DNA of 64,000 nt from Neobacillus niacini (GCF_030817595.1 NZ_JAUSZN010000001.1:5268001-5332000); one strand, 5' to 3'; positions 25,713 through 34,252 are shown, counted from the first letter of the stretch. The notes: a model not told the origin generated them from the letters alone. Translations and numbers: made by a program.

Positions 25713-25832
25713 CGCACTCCTCATCTATATATTTGAAAACTTTAAAGTGATACCCTCATATCCTATGTCTAACTGGGTAATCCTCTTGGGCTATAGCCTA
25801 GAATACACAAAGCAAGAGAAAGAGAAGGTCAA

Positions 25833-25878
25833 CTGTCCGCCTGAGGTGGACACTGTCCACGGGTGGTGCCTGTCACCA
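25833..25878 (-). repeat. REP-like palindromic element, copy E
   Basis: TGTCCGCCTGAGGTGGACA, CTGTCCACGGG and GGTGCCTGTCACC; the stem part is in reverse orientation relative to copy B. Short CACCATCAATAA-like repeats follow to about 25915. The rest of 25713-26107 has no gene I can support. Confidence 0.8.
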
Positions 25879-26107
25879 TCAATAACACCATCAATAATGT
25901 CACCATCACAACTTCACCAACCCAAAAAAATACGTCTCAGGTCTTAGTCTTGTTTACGTTTGTGGTCTATGGAAAGCAGGAGTTTTATGGTGTATTGTTG
26001 AAGTATTGAGAGGGATCTTTCCTTTTTTTGTATTTTGTATTTGGTGAAACATTTTTGTTGTTGATTCGTATGAATATAAAGGATTTTTTAGTCAGGAGTC
26101 GATTAGG

Positions 26108-26764
26108 ATGAACCGATTTTTATCATTTCTAGTTCAATTTGTTGTGACTGTTCCATCTGCGGTTACGGTATGGTTTTTAAGCTATTTTGCGTTCGATCTC
26201 ACATTTTTAATTTCATCCACCATTTCTTTAGCAGGCGCGGTTGTTGTTTCTAAGATAACATCAGGGGTCATGACATCCAAATTCTTAAAAAAACATCAGC
26301 TCACTAGAAAAGAATATCGTTATATAAAGAAGAATTTAAATGAAGCAAAACAAAAAATAAACAAACTGAACAAATCATTATTCTCCATAAGAGATCTTCC
26401 TACGATAAAGCAAAGACTTGATGTACTTCGCATTACTAGGAAAATTCAAAGCATGACCCAAACGGAACCGAGGCGCTTTTATAAAGCTGAAAAGTTTTAT
26501 TTTTCTCACTTAGATTCAGTCGTTGAGTTAACCGAGAAATACCGCTTTTTATCACAGCAGCCTAAGAAAAGTCATGAAATTGATGTTTCTTTATATGAGA
26601 CTCGTCAAACCCTAACAGATCTAACGAAGGCCTTGGAAGAGGATCTCTATCATATTGTTTCAGACGATTTAGATTCCTTGAATTTTGAAATTGATGTTGC
26701 TAAACATTCCATCAAAAAACTTAATGATACTAAAACCATTGACGAAAGCAGGAGGCTAAAATGA
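26108..26764 (+). CDS. xpaC: XpaC family (5-bromo-4-chloroindolyl phosphate hydrolysis) protein
   Basis: 218 residues. Two N-terminal TM helices ([23 protein letters not shown] and the next to about residue 55) are followed by a long charged coiled-coil region ([25 protein letters not shown]). The family is named from an old indolyl-phosphate hydrolysis phenotype, and the molecular role is unclear. It overlaps the TelA-family gene by four bases (ATGA), the conserved xpaC-yaaN pairing in Bacillus. Confidence 0.88.
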   Translation: MNRFLSFLVQFVVTVPSAVTVWFLSYFAFDLTFLISSTISLAGAVVVSKITSGVMTSKFLKKHQLTRKEYRYIKKNLNEAKQKINKLNKSLFSIRDLPTIKQRLDVLRITRKIQSMTQTEPRRFYKAEKFYFSHLDSVVELTEKYRFLSQQPKKSHEIDVSLYETRQTLTDLTKALEEDLYHIVSDDLDSLNFEIDVAKHSIKKLNDTKTIDESRRLK

Positions 26765-27945
26765 GCGAAAATAACTCCCCGCAGTTGAATAAAACTGGAA
26801 ATTTATTAGATGATATTCTAGCCAATCCATTTGGTGAAAATCAAGAACTGACACCACAAGCACAGACGGCACCGCAGCTTCAAGAAGCCAAGCCTACAAA
26901 ACTAATTGATATTATTCCTGAGGAGAACCGTGCCAAAGCCTATCAGCTTGCTGAACAAATTGACCCGAAAAATCACCAGGCGATGATTACCTACGGTACG
27001 CAGGCACAAGGAAAGCTCTTAAGTTTTTCCCACACCATGCTCGAACATGTCCAGAAAAAGGATATCGGCGAGGTTGGCGAAATCATTAGTGATTTAATGA
27101 AGCGGCTGGATGAGGTGAATCCCGATGAACTGAAGGATGGGAAGCCATCCTTTTTCGGACGTATGTTTGGAAAAATTTCGAACTCGCTTCAAGAAGTTTT
27201 GTCCAAATACCAAAAGACTGGTGCACAAATTGACCGGATTAGTGTGAAACTTGACCGTAGCAAGAACGTGTTATTATCGGATATTAAACTATTGGAACAG
27301 CTTTATGAAACAAATAAAGAATATTTCCATGCTTTAAATGTTTATATTGCGGCAGGAGAAATTAAGCTAGAAGAACTGCACCAAAAAACAATTCCGGAAA
27401 TGAAACGTGCTGCCGCGGCAACCAATGATCAAATGAAGGTTCAAGAAGTAAACGATATGATTCAGTTTGCTGACCGTTTGGACAAACGCTTATACGATTT
27501 GAAATTAAGTCGTGAAATTACCATTCAAAGTGCACCACAAATCCGTCTCATTCAAAACACGAACCAGGCGCTTGTGGAAAAAATACAATCGTCCATCATG
27601 ACGGCTATTCCGCTTTGGAAAAACCAAGTAGCGATTGCACTAACCCTCATTCGTCAGCGCCATGCAGTCGAGGCACAGAAAAAGGTATCACAGACTACCA
27701 ATGAGTTGTTGTTAAAAAATGCTGAAATGCTAAAAACCAATACGATTGAAACCGCAAAAGAAAATGAGCGAGGACTCGTTGATATCGAGACACTTAAAAA
27801 GACTCAGGAAAACTTAATCACCACGCTTGAAGAAACGATGCGCATTCAAGAAGAAGGGCGCCACAAACGACGTTTGGCTGAGCAGGAACTTGCCAATATG
27901 GAAAATGATTTACGACTGAAACTCTTAGAAATCAAAGGTAAATAA
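26761..27945 (+). CDS. yaaN: Toxic anion resistance (TelA/YaaN) family protein
   Basis: 394 residues, no TM segment, largely helical. The TelA core is recognisable: [43 protein letters not shown], then [39 protein letters not shown] and [30 protein letters not shown]. TelA-like proteins are linked to tellurite and other envelope stress; partnership with XpaC suggests a membrane-linked stress complex. A terminator follows two bases downstream. Confidence 0.9.
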   Translation: MSENNSPQLNKTGNLLDDILANPFGENQELTPQAQTAPQLQEAKPTKLIDIIPEENRAKAYQLAEQIDPKNHQAMITYGTQAQGKLLSFSHTMLEHVQKKDIGEVGEIISDLMKRLDEVNPDELKDGKPSFFGRMFGKISNSLQEVLSKYQKTGAQIDRISVKLDRSKNVLLSDIKLLEQLYETNKEYFHALNVYIAAGEIKLEELHQKTIPEMKRAAAATNDQMKVQEVNDMIQFADRLDKRLYDLKLSREITIQSAPQIRLIQNTNQALVEKIQSSIMTAIPLWKNQVAIALTLIRQRHAVEAQKKVSQTTNELLLKNAEMLKTNTIETAKENERGLVDIETLKKTQENLITTLEETMRIQEEGRHKRRLAEQELANMENDLRLKLLEIKGK

Positions 27946-27946
27946 G

Positions 27947-27987
27947 AAAAGCGTCAAGTTCCTATAATGACGGAACTTGACGCTTTT
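27947..27987. terminator. Bidirectional terminator between yaaN and the carboxypeptidase gene
   Basis: AAAAGCGTCAAGTTCC pairs perfectly with GGAACTTGACGCTTTT, flanked by A and T runs. It serves both converging genes. Confidence 0.9.
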
Positions 27988-27989
27988 AA

Positions 27990-28826
27990 CTATATTTCAC
28001 TATTGTATTCTTCAAGCGTGATCCCTTTGTTCATAATCTTGATTGCAATTTCCTTCCCAACATAGCGAAGGTGCCAAGGTTCGTATTGATATCCCGTAAT
28101 ATTTTCTTTTCCCTGTGGATATCTAATAATAAACCCGTATTCTGCTGCGTGCTGTTCCAGCCAAGCTGCCTCTTTGGTACCTCCAAAACAATCTTCAGCG
28201 GCACATTTTCCATTACCGCCGGTAACATCAATAGCAAGACCGGTTTCATGTTCACTCGTGCCAGGCAAAGCACTATACGTTCTTGCTTTTTCATATCCAT
28301 CACGGTTTACATAGTAGTTAAACAATGTCGTTTGCGTTGCATGAGATCTATATGCGGAAACCCCCAAAAGGGAAATACCTTCTGCTTTAGCACCAGCAAA
28401 TAATTGACTAAGAGCAGATGCAGCTTCTTTACGCATTTTGCGTTTTTCATTACTTGCTCCAGAAACAAAAGGAATATCGGTAAAAATAAGATCAGTAGGA
28501 TTATAATTGTCTGGCAGTTTATTTTGTTTATTAACGAGCACCGGAATACTTTCCGGATTAAAAACAACTTGTATACTTTCAGGAGTGGCCGAACCCTCTT
28601 GTTCTTGTGGCTTTACGTTTTCTTCAGTCAATGATGGCTCTGATTGTTCAGTATTTTCGACATTTTTCTGCTTTTGATCAGTTGGAATTGAGTTGTTATT
28701 ATCTGGATCTGGCAGGACCTCAGACTGGTTCTGATTGCCTTTGGCATTCAGAATTTTTTCCGAACAGCCAGATAATAGTACAGTGGTTATGACGATTCCA
28801 CCAATTATTGAAAAATATTTATTCAC
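27990..28826 (-). CDS. M15 family D,D/L,D-carboxypeptidase lipoprotein (VanY/DacY-like)
   Basis: 278 residues. The lipoprotein signal MNKYFSIIGGIVITTVLLSGC is followed by an acidic/Asn/Gln linker of about 70 residues and a C-terminal VanY (peptidase M15B) domain. SAYRSHATQTTLFN, SALPGTSEHETGLAIDVTG (zinc His and Asp) and YEPWHLRYVGKEIA (zinc His) are visible. It trims the stem-peptide termini of peptidoglycan outside the membrane. Confidence 0.9.
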   Translation of the reverse strand: MNKYFSIIGGIVITTVLLSGCSEKILNAKGNQNQSEVLPDPDNNNSIPTDQKQKNVENTEQSEPSLTEENVKPQEQEGSATPESIQVVFNPESIPVLVNKQNKLPDNYNPTDLIFTDIPFVSGASNEKRKMRKEAASALSQLFAGAKAEGISLLGVSAYRSHATQTTLFNYYVNRDGYEKARTYSALPGTSEHETGLAIDVTGGNGKCAAEDCFGGTKEAAWLEQHAAEYGFIIRYPQGKENITGYQYEPWHLRYVGKEIAIKIMNKGITLEEYNSEI

Positions 28827-29033
28827 GATAAAACACCCTTACTTATTAAATATAGAATTAATTCTAACAAAATTAGACGGCAATATAGTACATTATGTTA
28901 CATCTTTCGCTATCCAACAATGTGAATTTGAAAAAATAGGCTGTGCAGCCTATAGTAAATTCAGAATATAGAAGCAAAGCAGGACCTAAGACTCTTTTTT
29001 ATTAACTGGTTGTATCATATAGTTCTATTAAAC

Positions 29034-29140
29034 ACATAAATCGTACGAAACGGCAAAACTATTGAAAAATGGTGACGCAAAACTAAAGGGGCTAATGTTT
29101 TTTTGAACGATGCCAGCCAGTTACCGAACACGATGCTCTG
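29034..29140 (+). promoter_or_regulatory. Cyclic di-GMP-I (GEMM-I) riboswitch
   Basis: The core follows the GEMM-I pattern: GGCAAAAC, stem CTATT-GAAA-AATGG with a GNRA tetraloop, GACGCAAAACTAAAG, then GGGGCTAATG and a second helix returning as GCCAGCCAGTTACCGAA. Outer strands ACATAAATCG (29034-29043) and CGATTTATGT (29131-29140) are perfectly complementary and enclose the aptamer. The closing strand lies 20 bases before AGGAGG of the next gene, so control of translation or of an alternative structure is plausible. No terminator is seen between aptamer and gene. Confidence 0.85.
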
Positions 29141-29173
29141 CGATTTATGTAAATAAATTGAGGAGGTATTTTT

Positions 29174-29344
29174 GTGTTGCTAAAAAATATGTTTTTAAGA
29201 GGGAAATACTATTATCATTTATTTCAGTATCGACACATTGAAATGATGCAGTATGATTGCTTATGTGATGAACTTAAATACGAACTAAAGGTGAAATCTT
29301 TGTACCATAATAGTAAAGCATTAGAATTAGGTGCTAGAATATAG
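29174..29344 (+). CDS. 56-residue orphan protein under c-di-GMP riboswitch control
   Basis: GTG 29174 lies seven bases after a perfect AGGAGG; TTG 29177 is the alternative. The peptide begins MLLKNMFLRGKYYYHLFQYRH, continues MMQYDCLCDELKYELKVKSL and ends at LELGARI, with stop 29342-29344 and a strong terminator two bases later. It is basic at the start, has a CLC pair in the middle, and has no TM helix or signal. I do not recognise a family. Tight packing of riboswitch, ribosome site, frame and terminator makes a monocistronic gene convincing. Confidence 0.75.
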   Translation: MLLKNMFLRGKYYYHLFQYRHIEMMQYDCLCDELKYELKVKSLYHNSKALELGARI

Positions 29345-29345
29345 A

Positions 29346-29377
29346 AAAAGTCTGGGATGCCCCCAGACTTTTTTTGT
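29346..29377 (+). terminator. Terminator of the c-di-GMP-controlled small gene
   Basis: AAAAAGTCTGGG pairs with CCCAGACTTTTT around a short loop, followed by further T residues. Confidence 0.9.
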
Positions 29378-29385
29378 CGGTTGAT

Positions 29386-29520
29386 TGTGGATATGTTAAT
29401 AGGAAATGTGAGTAAGTAATTAACAGTTGTGAATAAGTATGTTAATTAAGTGGATAAGTTTTTAATATTTGTGGATAAATAGGAATCTAAAGGACCTGAT
29501 ATACTTTTAATTTTGGATAA
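29386..29520 (+). other. Cluster of DnaA-box-like sites
   Basis: Within 135 bases on one strand: TGTGGATAT (29386), TGTGAATAA (29428), AGTGGATAA (29449), a perfect TGTGGATAA (29470) and TTTGGATAA (29512). The consensus is TGTGGATAA (reverse TTATCCACA). The four variants each differ by one base. There is no gene in 29378-29610. It could be a DnaA-titrating or DnaA-regulated site. Chance in AT-rich DNA is the alternative, but same-strand clustering argues against it. Confidence 0.5.
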
Positions 29521-29610
29521 CCTTGTGCAACCTATCAATATTGTTAATAACTTTTGCGAGAGAAAGTCTCTTTCACAACAAAAAGCGACCTTCAGATGCT
29601 TGTCTATCGT

Positions 29611-30652
29611 TTAATGTGACTTGGTTTCGCTGCCATCGTGCAGTCCGTCTTTTGTTACTTTCAAGATCCCAACGGCTCCTTTAGTTGCGTGGTTAAATTG
29701 ATGTGTCACAATCGGGTAACTGCCTTCTTTTGTAACGGTGAATTCAACCACAGCCCCACCGCTGGCTGGAAGCATAACGGTTTGCAAACCTTTCATTAGG
29801 TTAAAAGGGTTCCCATCTATATAAACGTTGTCAAAAACAGTGCCGACTACGTGGAAACTGCTCACTTCATTAGGCCCTACATTGTTAATGTATATCCTGA
29901 CTTTCTCGCCCACCTGTGCAAGTAACTGAGTGTCGACAAGGGCACCAACTGTACCGTTAGTATTTAAATCTCCTTCTTTTAAAGCTTTGCTGAAAAGACG
30001 ACATTACTAGGCACTCCATTTGTAAAGTCCTCAAGGTCGTTGTACTTATACCATTCATTTTGAACGATGACAAATTCACGATCGATTTCAGCATCAGTCG
30101 GATATCCGCTTTTTGGCTTAACAATAATAGTACCGTGCATTCCGTTGGCGATATGGCTAATACAGGCTTAGTACCACAGTGGTACATGAACACTCCAGGA
30201 TTATTAGCCGGATAGGTAAAGCTGCCAGTTTCGTTGGGCATGATATCTATAAAATCCTGTGATGGTGAGGCGTGGACAGCATGAAAGTCCATGCTGAGAG
30301 GGATAGACGGATCCATGTTTTTTAACGTAAAATTAATCGTGTCTCCTTCATTCACAACAATTACTGGTCCTGGAGCTTCACCGTTAAATGTCCATGCTTT
30401 GTACATATTGTCCTTGGTAATTTCGATATCGGTAATTTGTGCGGTCATTTCAATATTGACTTCGTGTTCTCCGACACGTTCGATGTTGAGTGGTGTTGGT
30501 TTCTGGTTGAGATTTTTATGAGGTTCAATTACTTGTGAGGTTGTGTTAGCTTTTGCAGTTTGTTTTTCTTTTGAGAAATTGGCAGAATTACAAGCACTTA
30601 ATACCATAACAGAAGTGACAATAACACTTGCAGCCTTAATGAACTTTCTCAT
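29611..30652 (-). pseudogene. NirK-like two-domain multicopper oxidase, broken by two frameshifts
   Basis: The N-terminal frame (from 30652) has a lipoprotein-type signal (VIVTSVMVLSAC) and cupredoxin domain 1 with MDFHAVHAS and VFMYHCGTKPVL. The frame is lost near 30157 by a one-base deletion; the next frame gives HIANGMHGTIIVKPKSGYP to about 29993, where another one-base loss switches to the frame ending at 29611. That last part carries domain 2 with SSFHVVGTVFD and THQFNHATKGAVG. Restored, it would be about 347 residues. The residue preceding S-M-D-F-H, usually the type 1 copper His, reads Leu. It is probably a decayed gene; sequencing error at both sites is the alternative. Confidence 0.8.
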
Positions 30653-30669
30653 TCGATCCTACCCCTTTG

Positions 30670-30686
30670 GTGTAAAATGGTTACAC
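30670..30686. promoter_or_regulatory. Inverted repeat GTGTAA-N5-TTACAC upstream of the copper oxidase remnant
   Basis: A perfect 6-bp dyad 17 bases before the start of the broken oxidase gene on the minus strand. A regulator operator is possible; no family can be named from this alone. Confidence 0.3.
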
Positions 30687-30777
30687 TTTCATTGTAAAAT
30701 TTGTAAAAATAATCCTGGTGATTAGAATCACTTATTATTAGGAATTGTTTGAACATTTTGTGAAATGTTGAGCGATT

Positions 30778-30797
30778 AATAACATTCATATGTTATT
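30778..30797. promoter_or_regulatory. Inverted repeat AATAACAT-N4-ATGTTATT upstream of cutC
   Basis: A perfect 8-bp dyad about 57 bases before cutC. It could be an operator or an AT-rich coincidence. Confidence 0.3.
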
Positions 30798-30853
30798 TAA
30801 GTAAAATAAGTAAAAAATAGTAAAAAATCGTGTTATGGGAGAAGGGATAAATA

Positions 30854-31531
30854 ATGATAATCGAATTTATTGCGGTAACGGTAGAGGATGCATTATTAAT
30901 TGAAAAATCAGGTGCTGACAGAATTGAATTAGTATCTGGATTAACAGAAGGCGGCATAACACCGAGCTATGGGTTAATCGAAAAGGTTGTTAATAGCGTT
31001 ACGATTCCCGTCAACGTTATGGTGAGGGCGCATGGTCAATCCTTTTGTTATTCAGACGATGACTTTGCGATTATGAAAAATGATATTCGTATGATTCGGT
31101 CGTTAGGGGCAAATGGAGTAGTATTCGGAATGCTGGATCAGAAAGGGGACGTTGAATTCCGACGCCTTGAAGAGTTATTAACGGATATAGGTACTATGGA
31201 GGTAACGTTTCACCGTGCCATCGACAGTTCAAATAAAATCATTGAAACCGCTCAACAATTGGATCAATATAAAGAGATTACTACCATTTTAACCTCTGGA
31301 GGTTACGGTGACTGGGAAACACGCTTGGAAACCCTTAGGGAAATGAAAGAAACTTGTAAAAAAACCGAAATTCTTATTGGCGGCGGTCTGACAAAAGAAA
31401 ATATCGTGCAGGTACATACACAGGTTGGAACAAATCACTACCACTTCGGCACAGCCATAAGAAAAGATAATAGCGCTCTAAAAAGTGTTTCCTTAGAAAA
31501 AGCAATTGAAATCGTTCATACCTTGAAATAA
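30854..31531 (+). CDS. cutC: CutC family copper homeostasis protein
   Basis: 225 residues with GGGAGAAGGG ahead of the ATG. The TIM-barrel CutC signature is clear: IEFIAVTVEDALLIEKSGADRIELVSGLTEGGITPSYG, then VMVRAHGQSFCYSDDDF, VTFHRAID and ILIGGGLTKENI. The historical role is cytosolic copper tolerance, though direct copper handling is debated. Divergence from a copper-oxidase remnant makes a copper-related locus plausible. Confidence 0.92.
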   Translation: MIIEFIAVTVEDALLIEKSGADRIELVSGLTEGGITPSYGLIEKVVNSVTIPVNVMVRAHGQSFCYSDDDFAIMKNDIRMIRSLGANGVVFGMLDQKGDVEFRRLEELLTDIGTMEVTFHRAIDSSNKIIETAQQLDQYKEITTILTSGGYGDWETRLETLREMKETCKKTEILIGGGLTKENIVQVHTQVGTNHYHFGTAIRKDNSALKSVSLEKAIEIVHTLK

Positions 31532-31571
31532 TTGGGGGATATTAAAAATAATCTTACCAATGGAGGAAACA

Positions 31572-31703
31572 ATGGAAAAAGAAAAAGATCAAACAAGCGA
31601 AGGCCTCAACCAAATCTTCGAAATCATCAATGCAAAAGGTGACACAGGCGAGATAAAACAAATCGTAGAAAACAATGAAGAAGAAAAAAATAACGAAAGA
31701 TAG
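31572..31703 (+). CDS. 43-residue highly charged peptide
   Basis: ATG 31572 follows TGGAGG by five bases. The peptide MEKEKDQTSEGLNQIFEIIN continues with a Lys/Glu segment and ends NEEEKNNER. It is almost entirely charged or polar and helical, with no known family. It lies 40 bases after cutC and may be cotranscribed. Its stop codon abuts REP copy G, so the repeat may have truncated or shaped its end. Confidence 0.6.
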   Translation: MEKEKDQTSEGLNQIFEIINAKGDTGEIKQIVENNEEEKNNER

Positions 31704-31775
31704 TGCCTGTCACCAAGGTGACACTTAAAAAGGAGTTAACCACTCGTGAACCTGTTCACCTAAGGAGAACAGTGC
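31702..31775 (+). repeat. REP-like palindromic element, copy G (divergent, compensated stem)
   Basis: AGTGCCTGTCACC, then GTGAACCTGTTCACC and TAAGGAGAACAG. Compared with GTGGAC..GTCCACC and GAGGCGGACAG of the other copies, G-to-A changes on one arm are matched by C-to-T on the other, so pairing is kept. An extra AAGGTGACACTT segment separates the two parts. Confidence 0.6.
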
Positions 31776-31847
31776 CGACCCAAGAAGACCTCAAAACTTT
31801 CTTAGTTTGAGGTCTCGATACATATATCGTATAAAATTTACCTATCT

Positions 31848-33581
31848 CTATTGTTTTACAAATTGCTGATTCAAATAGGTATACGTTTCTGACTGACCTT
31901 GTTCCCCAAGGACCTTCAGTGTATTACCCACTATTTTCACTGCAGACATCCCTTTTAGTGCCAGGTCTGAACGCAGACTCATAGTACCATTTTCGGTAAT
32001 CGGACTGTAGACCCAGACAAACGATTCAAATGTTTGATTGAGCGCCATAATGACGACTTCGGGAATCCCATTATCATCGAAATCGTATTCTGTATGATAG
32101 AGAGAAAAACCTTCTTTTAGTACACCCTTTTGATCAAATGGTGAAACCTCAGAGTCAATCATTAACTGATAGGGAGTTTCAATATTTTGGCTGTCCGTCA
32201 ATACTAGGCTCTTACCTCCCGTTGGATTTGCCTGTCCAAAGGTCATTTTCTGTTGTTGTCCATTTACATTGAAAACAAAGGGCTCTTCACTAATCCATTC
32301 TCTAAATAGATCAAGATTAATATTTTTAGCTGGCTCTGATGCTACAGCTTTATTCGGCTTTGAAACAGATTCCTTATCTTTTTTGTCTGCCAGGAGGTCA
32401 TAACCAAAATATAACCCACTTCCAACGACAAGGATAATGAACAATACGCTGCTTAATTGAACACCATACTTCTTAAAATACTTTACAACTTGACTTGCGC
32501 TTTCATTCTCAACTTCTTTTACTAATTTTCTGAAGCTGCTCGTTGAAATCATACCCAGCTCTTTTCTAGCAGTCTTATTCTTCCAAACTGACCTTGGGTG
32601 AGATTTCAAATAAGCCTTTAGTGCTCGATGGTAGTGATGATCAAGTTGAAGGTTTTTCGCAGTCCATTTAATAAAAGATAACATCAGCTTCTCATCAGCA
32701 TTTTTACTTAAATAGGCAAAAAGTTGTGAGAAATGATAACCGCCTTTCTCATCATCAAAGGCCGCTAGTATATGCTGAAAATTGTCCTCAGAAATATTAC
32801 TCCGCAAAACATTTTTTAAAACCTCTCGAAGTTCTTCTCGGTTAGCTGGTGATAACTGTTGAAGAATCACCCCAACAGAAACGACAGGTGTGTGAAAAAG
32901 TTCATGAAGGACCTTCATAATTTTGTATTTGCTGATGATTTTTTTATCCTTTAATTCTATTTCGTTAAGGTTACCTGTTGAAATGTGTGCATATGTATCA
33001 ATATCTTTGAGAGTTACATTCTTTAATTCAAGCTCATCTAATAGGGCAATTTCCGAGTAAAGCAACATCTTTTCTTTTATTTTTGAAAAATCAACATCTT
33101 GGTTTGTCACCTGAAATGCTTTTACCATACTAGCTGCTATAAATAGATCATAGGAATCACCAACGGCATAAGCGGTCTTTTGGATGGCGAGCTTCTGAAA
33201 ATAACGATTCTTAAGTAGAAAGGGTGAAGTTTCAAGTAGGTTATTGATTTGTGCCAAAATTTCTACGACAGTGATAAGCTTGAATTTTTCATCTAGATAT
33301 ATTTTTATAAGATTTGTGTAGTCTTGATGCTGATTAATAAACTCGACTATCTGTTTGTATGTATGAACTTGATTCTCCATTATTCTCCACAAATCATGAA
33401 AATATGATTGATCCTGATAATGTTCCAGGGTGTTCAGGATAAAGGCTAGCTCTTCATCCTTAAGGTCATTCTGGACAGATTCCAACACAGCTTTAAAAAT
33501 GTCCATAACATCTTTTTTAGGGTTTTTCTCATAGAACTCACTCAATCCTTGGTGTTCCAATGTATTTTCCTGCTGGCTCAC
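31848..33581 (-). CDS. Single-pass membrane protein of unknown function, 577 residues
   Basis: Residues 1 to about 370 are helical, cytoplasmic and charged, with no motif I recognise. One TM helix follows at about 374-394 (VQLSSVLFIILVVGSGLYFGYDLL). The extracytoplasmic C-terminal domain of about 180 residues contains YDFDDNGIPEVVIMALN, resembling a VCBS/FG-GAP-type calcium loop, and may be beta-rich. It sits upstream of no operon partner; a terminator of the next minus-strand gene lies just before it. Function unknown; the layout suggests a sensor or scaffold joining cytoplasm and wall. Confidence 0.75.
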   Translation of the reverse strand: MSQQENTLEHQGLSEFYEKNPKKDVMDIFKAVLESVQNDLKDEELAFILNTLEHYQDQSYFHDLWRIMENQVHTYKQIVEFINQHQDYTNLIKIYLDEKFKLITVVEILAQINNLLETSPFLLKNRYFQKLAIQKTAYAVGDSYDLFIAASMVKAFQVTNQDVDFSKIKEKMLLYSEIALLDELELKNVTLKDIDTYAHISTGNLNEIELKDKKIISKYKIMKVLHELFHTPVVSVGVILQQLSPANREELREVLKNVLRSNISEDNFQHILAAFDDEKGGYHFSQLFAYLSKNADEKLMLSFIKWTAKNLQLDHHYHRALKAYLKSHPRSVWKNKTARKELGMISTSSFRKLVKEVENESASQVVKYFKKYGVQLSSVLFIILVVGSGLYFGYDLLADKKDKESVSKPNKAVASEPAKNINLDLFREWISEEPFVFNVNGQQQKMTFGQANPTGGKSLVLTDSQNIETPYQLMIDSEVSPFDQKGVLKEGFSLYHTEYDFDDNGIPEVVIMALNQTFESFVWVYSPITENGTMSLRSDLALKGMSAVKIVGNTLKVLGEQGQSETYTYLNQQFVKQ

Positions 33582-33635
33582 TGTTTTTGTCTCCCTTATG
33601 AGTTTCTACTATTATAATAGTTAAAATTAATAAAA

Positions 33636-33660
33636 AATAAAAAGACCCGTTCTGGTCTTC
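33636..33660 (-). terminator. Terminator of the DUF4359-type gene
   Basis: AAGACC pairs with GGTCTT on the minus strand, followed by TTTATTTTTT. The gene's stop codon lies at its edge. Confidence 0.65.
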
Positions 33661-33963
33661 TTATTTTTCGTTTTTAGAAATAGGAATAAATTTATTAAAG
33701 ATACCAATGCTGGTGACCTGCCCCAAGCCTATCTCGGAAAAATCGGTTTTATAGACTGAAAAAATGAAGTAATCTTTTTCCGTTGTTCCCATATCGAAAA
33801 CCTTTTCCCCAGCTAATGAAAGAATCCCTTTTTCAAGGATATTCGAAGATTGATCCATCGCTTCATGCGTAATCCATTCCACGTATTGCGAACGCCCAGG
33901 GTTTGTTTCTGATAAAACAAATACAATGACTATCAATAGGATAATAGAAATGACCTTTTTCAC
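33661..33963 (-). CDS. DUF4359-like small exported protein
   Basis: 100 residues. An N-terminal signal or anchor (VISIILLIVIVFVLSETNPG) is followed by SQYVEWITHEAMDQSS and a beta-rich end (YFIFSVYKTDFSEIGLGQVTSIGIFNKFIPI). The pattern (TNP after the hydrophobic helix, then YxxW) fits DUF4359. The role is unknown. Confidence 0.65.
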   Translation of the reverse strand: MKKVISIILLIVIVFVLSETNPGRSQYVEWITHEAMDQSSNILEKGILSLAGEKVFDMGTTEKDYFIFSVYKTDFSEIGLGQVTSIGIFNKFIPISKNEK

Positions 33964-34120
33964 TTTTCAACCCCTTATCTAATTATTGTTAATTTTCACC
34001 TAATTTAAGTATAAAGCTGGAAGGATATTCTTGTAAATACAATTGGATAGATTATCACTAGTGCTAATTCTCTATTAATATGATAAATTATTACTAATTA
34101 CCTTTAAAGGAGATAAGCCC

Positions 34121-34216
34121 TTGTCAATAAAATGGAATTGGATCATCGGGTGCTTACTTTTCCTGCTGTTATTAAATGGATTTGGAATTTTGGCTGTACA
34201 GCTTTTTGGAAGGTAA
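34121..34216 (+). CDS. 31-residue membrane peptide upstream of a CPBP protease
   Basis: TTG 34121 follows AAAGGAGATAAGCCC. The peptide starts MSIKWNWIIG and has one hydrophobic helix (CLLFLLLLNGFGILAVQLF), ending GR. The stop lies 36 bases before the CPBP protease gene on the same strand. The strong ribosome site supports translation. It may be a regulatory or substrate peptide of the neighbouring protease; this is inference. Confidence 0.5.
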   Translation: MSIKWNWIIGCLLFLLLLNGFGILAVQLFGR

Positions 34217-34252
34217 GAGAGTGCAGCAAGTCTCAAAGGCAGGGATTTAAAA

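Noticed and set aside
25539..25736. Plus-strand Met/Thr-rich frame
   Set aside because: It is the antisense shadow of the HHGGG repeats.
28735..28971. Frame across the start of the carboxypeptidase gene
   Set aside because: It is antisense to a lipoprotein signal peptide, with no start signal; the rest of 28827-29033 is AT-rich with a short hairpin near 28938 lacking a T-run.
31787..31814. Hairpin GACCTCAAAAC / GTTTGAGGTC as a terminator
   Set aside because: The stem is good but no T-run follows on either strand; it may be RNA structure or chance, so it was not called.
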